A DNA stretch of 26,403 bases from JBHHYS01 sp046757645 (GTDB lineage Bacteria; Acidobacteriota; Terriglobia; Acidiferrales; 2-02-FULL-67-57): the NCBI GenBank assembly GCA_046757645.1, contig JBHHYS010000034.1, positions 1 to 26,403 on the forward strand. Direction: 5' to 3'. Shown here one piece after another: positions 1 through 6,189 of the stretch. Position 1 is the first letter of the stretch. Each line of letters begins with the position of its first letter. Both the position numbers and the translations under genes were made by a program. Below the pieces are notes generated by a model. That model worked only from the letters and a program-made list of their open reading frames with translations, did no database searches and was not told the origin of the DNA.

Positions 1-1329
1 GCGGCGGCTGATGCGGTTCTGGGTGTTGAAGAAGCGGCCGAAGTTGCACTCCGGGCGCAAGATAAACGCCTCACCCGAGCGGGGGGGAAGAGGGCCGGCG
101 GCGCACTGGGAAGGGGGGATGAAAGGCTCGCCGGCAGTGGCGGGAAAGATGTCGGCATCGAAATCTTTCACACTCAAGTTCGATTCGAGCAGGGAGCCGT
201 TCGAGAAGAGGTAGCGATCTTTCACGCCCCCCATCCAGCCGCGCTGCCGGTAGTTGGCGGTGACCGGCTGGGGGTTGAAGGTGTCGAGGGTGGCGAAGCG
301 GTTTTTCTGCGGGTAGAAACTGAGCACAGGCGTTAGGCTGTGATTGGGATTGAAGGTGGCGTCGAGCTGCGTGAAGGAGTCGAAGCTCTCGATGTCCATG
401 TCCTGCTCCAGCTCGGGCAGGCTGGTGATGGGGAGACGGTTCAACCGGTATTCGAACGATTGCAGAAAGGCCAGCTTGCCTTTGACGATGGGCCCGCTGA
501 GGGTGAGCCGCGGCGTAGCGGACTCCACCCCCCGGTAGCTGCCTGCCCGGCGGCGAAACCGGGGCAAAAAGTTGTCCAGCCGGAACTTGAATTTGGTGGT
601 GGCGGGTGTGGTTTCGATGGCGGTGACCGCCCCAGCAAATTTGCCGTACTCGGCGGCGTAGGGGTTGGGGAGGACGTCGATTTTCTGGATTACATCAATG
701 GGGAGGTTGATGGCCTGCTCGCCCGTGACCGGGTCGGTGATGTTGGCGCTGTTCACCAGCCAGCCGGTTTGGGTGGAGCGCGCCCCTTTGACTTTGAGCA
801 GCCCGTCCGGGCCCCGCACCACCCCCGGAACCAGCGGCAAGGCCTCGAGGAAGCGTTCGCTGGCCAGGGGCGCATTCCTCAGCACCGGACCTTTAATCAC
901 GGTCTTCGGCGCGGTTTGTTCGGTCTCCAGGCCTTCGGCCTCGCCCCGCACGGTGATCTCTTCGTGCACCGCCTCAAGCTCAAGCTCGAGCGTGGCCTCG
1001 AGCAGGACGCCGGGCTCCACCCCCACCTCTTGCGTGGCTTCCTGGTAGCCTTCCAGGCTGGCCGCCAGCCGATAGGAGCCGGCGGGTACGGCCTTGAAGC
1101 TGTACGCCCCGGTCTCATCGCTGAGGGTTTCAAAATGAATGCTGGGGTCGGTTTTCGAGCCGAGCACTACCCGAGCCCCCACCAGGTAGAGCGGCTGGCC
1201 ATCGGCGCCAATGGTGCGGACGTGGCCGTAGAGTTGGCCGACGGCTTGGGCCCAGAGGATGAGCGGACCAAGCAAGAGGATGAGGGGCAGCCAGCCAAGC
1301 AGAGAGGTATGTGATGGGCGCGCGGTCAC
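1..1329 (-). CDS. TonB-dependent receptor, Oar-like, N-terminal part (runs off left edge)
   Basis: Outer-membrane TonB-dependent transporter of the Oar-like type; the substrate cannot be told. The frame is open from 1329 to the window edge (443 codons) and the C-terminal barrel lies outside. The N-terminus has a signal peptide with hydrophobic core LLGWLPLILLLGPLILWAQA. A carboxypeptidase-regulatory-like domain follows at about residues 30-110 (DETGAYSFKAVPAGSYRLAA). The plug domain starts near EEITVRGEAE and includes LEALPLVPGVVRG and INLPIDVIQKIDVLPNPYAA, a typical plug motif. The first barrel strands follow. The GTG start at 1329 is chosen because an in-frame TAG lies at 1414-1416 and this is the first start that gives a full signal peptide. 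The family with this N-terminal domain is strongly expanded in Acidobacteriota, which is the main taxonomic hint here. The G runs near 81-87 and 113-118 keep the frame open, so there is no frameshift. Confidence 0.85.
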   Translation of the reverse strand, partial: MTARPSHTSLLGWLPLILLLGPLILWAQAVGQLYGHVRTIGADGQPLYLVGARVVLGSKTDPSIHFETLSDETGAYSFKAVPAGSYRLAASLEGYQEATQEVGVEPGVLLEATLELELEAVHEEITVRGEAEGLETEQTAPKTVIKGPVLRNAPLASERFLEALPLVPGVVRGPDGLLKVKGARSTQTGWLVNSANITDPVTGEQAINLPIDVIQKIDVLPNPYAAEYGKFAGAVTAIETTPATTKFKFRLDNFLPRFRRRAGSYRGVESATPRLTLSGPIVKGKLAFLQSFEYRLNRLPITSLPELEQDMDIESFDSFTQLDATFNPNHSLTPVLSFYPQKNRFATLDTFNPQPVTANYRQRGWMGGVKDRYLFSNGSLLESNLSVKDFDADIFPATAGEPFIPPSQCAAGPLPPRSGEAFILRPECNFGRFFNTQNRISRR

Positions 1330-1441
1330 AGCTTCTTGTATGGCTCTTCTCAGTTCCCTTCGCCTTAGATGATGTAGCCACCGCGGCCGATGCGGGCAGT
1401 GCGTCCTTGGCGCCTAATCGAGCACAGCGGGGAAACGCCCG

Positions 1442-1470
1442 AGAGTAGGGGGTTTCCGCGAAGCTGTCAA
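1442..1470 (-). promoter_or_regulatory. Possible sigma70 promoter for the TonB receptor
   Basis: On the minus strand a perfect -35 TTGACA (1470-1465) is followed, after 17 bases, by TACTCT (1447-1442, three of six consensus bases). Transcription would start near 1435, leaving a leader of about 105 bases before the GTG at 1329. The -10 is weak, so this rests mostly on the -35 and the spacing. Confidence 0.4.
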
Positions 1471-1490
1471 GAAAGTTCCCGCCCGCCCTG

Positions 1491-1499
1491 TGCTATGAT
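1491..1499 (+). promoter_or_regulatory. Possible extended -10 promoter of queF
   Basis: TG-C-TATGAT is an extended -10 (TATGAT at 1494-1499, five of six consensus bases). No convincing -35 lies 16-18 bases upstream. Transcription would start near 1506, about 19 bases before the preferred queF start at 1525. If so, the earlier in-frame ATGs at 1495 and 1498 lie inside the promoter and cannot be used. Confidence 0.3.
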
Positions 1500-1524
1500 G
1501 CCCCGCGGCGCTCAGCGAAGCACG

Positions 1525-1962
1525 ATGCCGCAATACACGGAAAAGCACGCCCGCGCCGGGCTCAAGGCTGATCTCCCCGCGATTGAGACCTGGGAGAACC
1601 AGTTTCCCGGCTACCAAATCACTATCTCGATTCCTGAATATACCTCCGTGTGCCCCCGCACCGGGCAGCCCGACTTCGGCACCATCACTATCCACTACCA
1701 ACCCCGCCGCCACTGCCTGGAGTTGAAGTCGCTGAAGCAGTACATCGCCGCCTACCGCAACCTGGGGATTTTCTACGAAAATGCTGTGAACCGAATCTTG
1801 TCCGACGTGGTGGCGGCCTGCCGGCCCGTCTGGGCGGTGGTCAGCGGCGAGTTCACCCCGCGGGGCGGCCTGCGCAGCCGCGTGGAGGCGCGCTACCCCC
1901 GACCGGTGCCGCCGCGTACGCTGGCAAAGCGGCCTCGGAAACCTCGCTCGCCGAGGTTATAA
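1525..1962 (+). CDS. queF: NADPH-dependent 7-cyano-7-deazaguanine reductase (type I QueF)
   Basis: QueF reduces preQ0 to preQ1, the last step before the queuosine precursor is inserted into tRNA; it is a cytoplasmic T-fold enzyme. The sequence carries the active-site motif TSVCPRTGQPDFGT, with the cysteine that forms the thioimide adduct and the catalytic aspartate of QPDF. It also has the substrate-binding glutamate region ELKSLKQYIAAYRN. At 145 residues it is the short single-domain type I form. The start at 1525 (MPQYTEKH) is preferred over in-frame ATGs at 1495 and 1498, which overlap a likely -10 box; no clear ribosome-binding site was found. The C-terminal tail is rich in Arg and Pro. 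No other queuosine genes (queC, queD, queE) are in the window. It is divergent from the TonB receptor. Confidence 0.93.
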   Translation: MPQYTEKHARAGLKADLPAIETWENQFPGYQITISIPEYTSVCPRTGQPDFGTITIHYQPRRHCLELKSLKQYIAAYRNLGIFYENAVNRILSDVVAACRPVWAVVSGEFTPRGGLRSRVEARYPRPVPPRTLAKRPRKPRSPRL

Positions 1963-1969
1963 TAACCTC
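1953..1969 (+). promoter_or_regulatory. Perfect 17-bp palindrome centred on a consensus -10 box (proline dehydrogenase promoter/operator)
   Basis: GAGGTTA (1953-1959) and TAACCTC (1963-1969) form a perfect inverted repeat around TAA, which is the queF stop codon. The palindrome contains a consensus -10 TATAAT at 1958-1963. The -35 17 bases upstream is weak (TCGGAA). Transcription from here would reach the proline dehydrogenase ATG after about 58 bases. A palindrome centred on a -10 suggests a repressor site; a stem with only a 3-base loop and no U run makes a poor terminator. Confidence 0.45.
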
Positions 1970-1978
1970 TCTCAGCCC

Positions 1979-2011
1979 CGGGCGGACTTCCTGGGGGAGC
2001 ACCCCCGCCCG
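1979..2011 (+). other. Nested GC hairpin in the leader of the proline dehydrogenase gene
   Basis: GGGGG (1993-1997) pairs with CCCCC (2002-2006) around the loop AGCA. The outer CGGGC (1979-1983) pairs with GCCCG (2007-2011). No U run follows, so it is more likely leader structure than a terminator. It ends 16 bases before the ATG at 2028 and could affect translation. Confidence 0.3.
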
Positions 2012-2027
2012 CGGTTAGCCAACCATT

Positions 2028-2948
2028 ATGGCGTGGATGCGCGACCTGGTCTTCTGGCTCGCCACCAAAAAGAGCTTTACCCGGCCCATCGCCCGCACCG
2101 GAATGCGCCTGGGGTTCGCCAAGCGCTTCATCGGCGGCGAGAGGCTCGAGGACGGCCTGCGGGTGGCGGCAGAGCTGAACTCCAAAGGTCTGCTGACCAT
2201 GCTGAACCGCCTGGGGGAAAACGTCACCGACCGCCGCGCCGCCGAAGAGGCCTTTGAAAGCTACCGGCAAATCCTCCAGGAGTTATCGAAGCGCGCGATT
2301 GACACCAGCATCTCCATCAAGCCCACCCAACTGGGGCTCGACTTCGCCCCAGAGCTCTGCCGGGAGCTGACCGAGCGGTTGGTGAAAGAGGCGGCGGGGC
2401 TTAATAACTTCGTGGAAATTGACATGGAAGGCTCGAGCACCACCGAAGCCACCGTGGCGCTTTTCGAAGCGGTGCGTCGCCAGCACCAGAACTGCGCCCT
2501 GGCCGTGCAGTCCTATCTCTACCGCAGCCAGAACGACCTGGAGCGGCTGCAACCCCTGCGCCCCAAGATTCGCTTGGTCAAGGGCGCCTACCGGGAGCCG
2601 CCCACGGTGGCCTTCCCCCAGAAGCGCCAGGTGGACGAAAACTACCGCCGGCTGATGCGCATGCTCTTCGCCAACGGCTTCCTCCCCGCCATCGCTACGC
2701 ACGACGACAAGATGATCGAACTGGCCAAGCAGATCGGGCGCGAGCAGGGCGCGCCCCCCGAGGGTTGGGAGTTCCAGATGATTTTCGGCGTGCGCCGCGA
2801 CCTCCAGGAACAACTGGTGCGCGAAGGCTACCGCATGCGCGTCTACATCCCCTTCGGCACCGAGTGGCTGCCCTACTTTATGCGCCGCCTGGCCGAGCGC
2901 CCCGCCAACCTCTGGTTCATCCTCAAAAGCCTCGCCAAAAGCGGCTAG
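2028..2948 (+). CDS. Proline dehydrogenase (monofunctional, FAD-dependent)
   Basis: Oxidises L-proline to pyrroline-5-carboxylate with FAD, passing electrons to the membrane quinone pool; first step of proline catabolism. The 306 residues match the single-domain bacterial enzyme. Motifs visible are IRLVKGAYREP (181-191), EFQMIFGVRRDLQ (248-260) and RMRVYIPFGTEWLPYFMRRLAERPAN (from 269), the usual FAD- and substrate-binding segments near the C-terminus. The pyrroline-5-carboxylate dehydrogenase partner found fused in PutA is absent here, so it must be encoded elsewhere. The ATG at 2028 has no clear Shine-Dalgarno sequence; a second ATG at 2037 is possible. A palindromic promoter lies just upstream, overlapping the queF stop codon. 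The gene converges on the class V aminotransferase. Confidence 0.95.
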   Translation: MAWMRDLVFWLATKKSFTRPIARTGMRLGFAKRFIGGERLEDGLRVAAELNSKGLLTMLNRLGENVTDRRAAEEAFESYRQILQELSKRAIDTSISIKPTQLGLDFAPELCRELTERLVKEAAGLNNFVEIDMEGSSTTEATVALFEAVRRQHQNCALAVQSYLYRSQNDLERLQPLRPKIRLVKGAYREPPTVAFPQKRQVDENYRRLMRMLFANGFLPAIATHDDKMIELAKQIGREQGAPPEGWEFQMIFGVRRDLQEQLVREGYRMRVYIPFGTEWLPYFMRRLAERPANLWFILKSLAKSG

Positions 2949-3032
2949 CTGCTGGGTTGTCAAAGTACGAGTCAAAGAGCCAGGAGATACGTCTGCCAGT
3001 GGTGGCACAAGAAAGGGAACGAACTACAGGAT

Positions 3033-3066
3033 CCTAGCTGAACGCCTGCACAAGCCCTCAGCTAGG
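3033..3066. terminator. Inverted repeat between convergent genes, likely bidirectional terminator
   Basis: CCTAGCTGA (3033-3041) and TCAGCTAGG (3058-3066) form a perfect 9-bp stem with a 16-base loop. It sits between the proline dehydrogenase end (2948) and the aminotransferase stop codon (3062-3064), which is inside the right arm. There is no clear U run on either side, so termination efficiency is uncertain, but the position between converging genes fits. Confidence 0.45.
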
Positions 3067-4261
3067 TGGCGGCGGGGGCGGGGGTTTGCTGATACGCCTG
3101 GGCAGCGGCGGCCACCCCGGCGCCGGGCGCGAGTTTGAACCCTTCCTCCCGCAGGATCTTTCCCAGCGCCCCCAGCAGCAGCAGGACGTTGTTTTCCGTG
3201 CAGGAGGTGCCCATCAGGCCGATGCGCCAGATACGGCCCTTGAGCTCGCCCAGCCCGCCGGCAATCTCGATGTTGAACTCCTCCAGTAAACGCTGCCGGA
3301 CTTTCAATTCCTCAATCCCGGCGGGGACTTTCACCGCGGTCAGGGTAGTCATCCGGTGGGGGGGCTCGACCAACAGTTCCAACCCCAGGGCTTCCAGGCC
3401 CGCCACCAAGGCTTGCTGGTGCCGCTCGTGGCGCTCCCAGCGTGCCCCGAGGCCTTCTTCGTCCACCAGGCGCAACGCCTCCCGCAGGGCGTAAACCATG
3501 GTGATGGGTGCGGTGTGGTGGTAGGTTCGCTCCCCACCCCAGTACTTCATAATGTAGGAGAGATCGAAATACCAACTGCTGACGCGGCTCCGGCGCTGCC
3601 GGATAATTTCTTCGGCGTGGGGCCCGGCGGTAAACGGGGCCAGCCCCGCCGGCGCGCTCAGGCACTTCTGCGAGCCAGTGAAACAGACATCCAGGCGCTG
3701 GGCGTCCACCCGCAGGGGCATGCCGCCGACGGTGGCCACGGCATCCACCACCAGCAGGGCGCCGCACTCATCGGCCACCAGCCGGAAGGCGTCGAGGTCA
3801 TGCAGCACGCCGGTGGAGGTCTCGCCATGGGTCACGCCCAGCAGCTTGACCCGGCGCCCGCGTGTGGCCTCCCGGGCCGCCTGGGGGTCGACCGGTCGGC
3901 CCAGCGGCGCTTCCAGGGTGATGACTTCGGCGCCCGCCCTCCGGGCCATACCCACCAGCCGGGCGCCGAAGAACCCGGCCACGGTGATGACGGCGGTGTC
4001 GCTCGGCTCCAGGCAGTTGGTCATCGCGGTTTCCATCCCGGCGCTGCCGGTGCCCGAGACAGGGAAGGTGAGCCGGTTATCCGTTTGGAAGAGCCGCCGC
4101 ATCAGGACTTGGGTCTCGTCCATGATGCGAAGAAATTCGGGGTCGAGGTGGCCGAGCATCGGGGCCGCCATGGCGCGATACACGCGTGAGTCCAGGTTGC
4201 TCGGCCCCGGCCCCAGCAGGATGCGTGGGGGCGGGTTCAGTTCGCCCAACCCCGTATTCAT
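3062..4261 (-). CDS. Class V aminotransferase (serine-pyruvate / alanine-glyoxylate type)
   Basis: PLP-dependent cytoplasmic aminotransferase, most like alanine-glyoxylate / serine-glyoxylate aminotransferases of fold type I. The N-terminal ILLGPGPSNLDSRV is the family hallmark. SGTGSAG (69-75) binds the cofactor phosphate, Asp173 in VVDAVATVGG contacts the pyridine nitrogen, and TGSQK with Lys199 carries the Schiff-base lysine. The C-terminal IWRIGLMGTSCTENNV holds the carboxylate-binding arginine. Length (399) is normal for the family. Its ATG overlaps the stop codon of the upstream 90-residue gene (ATGA at 4261-4258), so translation is probably coupled. The exact amino donor and acceptor cannot be assigned; serine, alanine or a related amino acid with glyoxylate or pyruvate is likely. 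The last 20 residues are Ala/Pro-rich. Confidence 0.92.
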   Translation of the reverse strand: MNTGLGELNPPPRILLGPGPSNLDSRVYRAMAAPMLGHLDPEFLRIMDETQVLMRRLFQTDNRLTFPVSGTGSAGMETAMTNCLEPSDTAVITVAGFFGARLVGMARRAGAEVITLEAPLGRPVDPQAAREATRGRRVKLLGVTHGETSTGVLHDLDAFRLVADECGALLVVDAVATVGGMPLRVDAQRLDVCFTGSQKCLSAPAGLAPFTAGPHAEEIIRQRRSRVSSWYFDLSYIMKYWGGERTYHHTAPITMVYALREALRLVDEEGLGARWERHERHQQALVAGLEALGLELLVEPPHRMTTLTAVKVPAGIEELKVRQRLLEEFNIEIAGGLGELKGRIWRIGLMGTSCTENNVLLLLGALGKILREEGFKLAPGAGVAAAAQAYQQTPAPAAT

Positions 4262-4530
4262 GCTGTTCTGCTCCCAGGTTCGCTGATTTGCACTTTGATG
4301 CGCTTTCCCCGGCTATTCTTTTTGGTGAGCCACTCGCTCAGCCCTGCCGCCAACCGTTCCGGGTCGACGCCAAAGCCCGCCTCCAGCACGCCGTCGCTGC
4401 GGGGAAAGGTGTCATCGAAGGCTGCCGTGCCCGTAAACCGCCGCATGCAGAAGCTGTCCAGCCACTCCAGCGGGCACGGACGCCGCTCGCCGCCCACAAT
4501 CACTTCCACCTTCAGGGTCCGGGCAAACAC
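4258..4530 (-). CDS. Unknown 90-residue protein coupled to the aminotransferase
   Basis: I do not recognise this family. It starts with GTG at 4530 and ends in an ATGA overlap with the aminotransferase start, which supports real translation. The protein (MFARTLKVEVIVGGERRPCP...) has no signal peptide or membrane segment. It looks like a small mixed fold with a central LDSFCMRRFTG and a C-terminal acidic-basic helix. An in-frame TAA just upstream fixes the N-terminus at this GTG or later. A consensus -10 (TATAAT) lies only five bases upstream of the GTG, which predicts a leaderless mRNA. A role connected to the aminotransferase is inferred only from the coupling. Confidence 0.65.
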   Translation of the reverse strand: MFARTLKVEVIVGGERRPCPLEWLDSFCMRRFTGTAAFDDTFPRSDGVLEAGFGVDPERLAAGLSEWLTKKNSRGKRIKVQISEPGSRTA

Positions 4531-4535
4531 GCACG

Positions 4536-4564
4536 ATTATACCTCAGGCTTCTCCGGCTGCACA
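4536..4564 (-). promoter_or_regulatory. Promoter of the 90-aa gene / aminotransferase operon, predicted leaderless
   Basis: Minus-strand TATAAT (4541-4536) is a perfect -10. With 17-base spacing the -35 would be TGTGCA (4564-4559, weak). The predicted transcription start falls on or next to the GTG at 4530, leaving no room for a ribosome-binding site. It is divergent from the promoter of the exopolysaccharide operon. Confidence 0.45.
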
Positions 4565-4595
4565 CCGCCCGCCGGCCGCCAGTCTGCTTCTTTGC

Positions 4596-4625
4596 TTGAC
4601 AGCCCGCAACGCCAACTCGTACACT
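4596..4625 (+). promoter_or_regulatory. Sigma70-type promoter of the exopolysaccharide operon
   Basis: Perfect -35 TTGACA (4596-4601), 18-base spacer, TACACT (4620-4625, four of six consensus bases). Transcription would start near 4632, about 50 bases before the ATG at 4683. It lies in the 150-base divergent gap. Confidence 0.5.
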
Positions 4626-4682
4626 GCCGCCCATGGTTTCGATTCCCGGTTCTGCAGGGTGGGACAGGGACATCCAGAGGGG

Positions 4683-6176
4683 ATGAAAACTTACGCGGTT
4701 CTTTTTGCTCTCGCCTTTCTAGCCAGTTTCGCGGGGACTCCTCTCCTTCGGCGCCTCTCCCTCCACTGGGGATTGCTCGATTCCGCGATCGAACCCGGGT
4801 CGCACCGACGCCGGCCTGTGCCCCGCCTGGGCGGGGTGATCATCTATTCCGCTCTTTTGGGAACGCTCCTCGCCCTCTTTTTCCCCTCAAACGTGATTAC
4901 CGAGGAGTTTCGCGCCCAGCTCCCCACACTCGGGCTGCTGTGGGGCCCGGCCACGATGATTCTCCTGGTGGGGGTGGCGGACGACATCTGGGGGGTGAGA
5001 GCTTCGGTCAAACTCATCGCCCAAGTGGCGGCCGCGTTGTGGCTGGTGTCCGCGGGAATTCAGATTTCCCGCCTCTCGTTGCCCTGGGGGCAGACGGCCG
5101 AACTGGGCGCGCTCTCCACCGGGGTGACCCTGCTCTGGCTGGTGGGGGTGACGAACGCCTTCAACCTGATTGACGGCCTGGACGGACTGGCGGCGGGCGT
5201 GGCCTTCCTCTCCGCCAGCGCCATCGCGGTCACCGCGGTGATGATTGACGCCAAGATGGTGGTGGTCATCACCGTCGCCCTGGCCGGCGCCTTGCTCGGC
5301 TTTTTGCGGCACAACTTCAGTCCCGCCACCATTTTTCTCGGCGATTCCGGGAGCATGTTCGTGGGCTTTGTTCTGGCGGCGGCCGCGGTTGTCTGGCATC
5401 AGAAATCCACCACGGTGATCGCCGTGGCCGCCCCGGTGCTGGCCTTCGGGCTGCCCGTGGCCGACACCACTCTGACCGTGCTGCGGCGCTACCTGCGGCG
5501 GCAGTCCCTGTTTACCTCCGACCGCCATCACATCCACCACCGCCTGCTGGCTCTGGGGTTTACCCCCCGCCAGGCGGTCACGCTGCTTTACACCGCGGCG
5601 GGGGTGGCGGCCCTGGGGTGCATCCTGATCGCCCGGGGCCACAACCTCGTCACCGCCACGGTGGTCCTGGCTTTTATGGGCGTATTTCTGGTGCTTGGCT
5701 ACTGGGTGCACCCGGAATTCAGCGAATTCATCCGGGTGCTTTCCCGCCGGCGGGTCTCAACCCGGTTGCGCGCCTGGGACGCCATGGAAACCTTGCGCGC
5801 CGCCCGGAGTTGGGAAGAGTTCTGCGAAGGTTTGCCGGCGGTGGCTCGGCTGTTGGAAGTTGACTTGGTGGAAATACAGCAGGGAGCCCACGAGCGCTTC
5901 CACTGGCAGGAACCGCTGCCGGGCTGGGGCTTGAGCGGCGGGTCGACGATTTGGTCCCTGAGCGTGCCTCTGCCCGCCGGGGGTCACTTGCGGGTGGGTC
6001 GCGACCCCTTGTGCAATTCCTTCGAGTGGCCTTTGGAGGTGGTGGCGAAGGAATTGGGTGCGACCGCGGAAGAGACGCTTGCCAGCTTGGAGAGGCAGGG
6101 GGCAGGGGTGGCGGCCGCGTCCGACCCCGGTGAGACCGCCCGGCCCTGGGCCGCGCCCGCGAAAAGCGGAGTGTAG
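4683..6176 (+). CDS. WecA/MraY-family undecaprenyl-phosphate sugar-1-phosphate transferase
   Basis: Polytopic inner-membrane glycosyltransferase family 4 enzyme that puts the first sugar-1-phosphate (often GlcNAc) on undecaprenyl phosphate to begin a polysaccharide repeat unit. Visible motifs are SHRRRPVPRLGG, LVGVADDIWG (catalytic Asp pair), NAFNLIDGLDGLAAG, FLGDSGSMFVGF and the cytoplasmic histidine motif DRHHIHHRLL. About ten hydrophobic segments fill residues 1-350. A soluble C-terminal extension of roughly 140 residues follows the last membrane segment; it is longer than the core family and has no recognised domain. The ATG at 4683 begins a normal hydrophobic N-terminus; AGAGGGG lies directly against it, closer than an ideal ribosome-binding site. 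It heads the operon, with the kinase gene starting 13 bases after its stop. Confidence 0.9.
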   Translation: MKTYAVLFALAFLASFAGTPLLRRLSLHWGLLDSAIEPGSHRRRPVPRLGGVIIYSALLGTLLALFFPSNVITEEFRAQLPTLGLLWGPATMILLVGVADDIWGVRASVKLIAQVAAALWLVSAGIQISRLSLPWGQTAELGALSTGVTLLWLVGVTNAFNLIDGLDGLAAGVAFLSASAIAVTAVMIDAKMVVVITVALAGALLGFLRHNFSPATIFLGDSGSMFVGFVLAAAAVVWHQKSTTVIAVAAPVLAFGLPVADTTLTVLRRYLRRQSLFTSDRHHIHHRLLALGFTPRQAVTLLYTAAGVAALGCILIARGHNLVTATVVLAFMGVFLVLGYWVHPEFSEFIRVLSRRRVSTRLRAWDAMETLRAARSWEEFCEGLPAVARLLEVDLVEIQQGAHERFHWQEPLPGWGLSGGSTIWSLSVPLPAGGHLRVGRDPLCNSFEWPLEVVAKELGATAEETLASLERQGAGVAAASDPGETARPWAAPAKSGV

Positions 6177-6189
6177 GAATACAGAAACC

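Noticed and set aside
81..118. Suspected frameshift in the TonB receptor near two G runs
   Set aside because: Careful codon reading keeps one open frame through both runs to the window edge, ending in plausible receptor sequence.
340..1314. 324-codon plus-strand open frame
   Set aside because: It is the shadow of the TonB receptor, whose signal peptide, regulatory-like domain and plug are clear on the minus strand.
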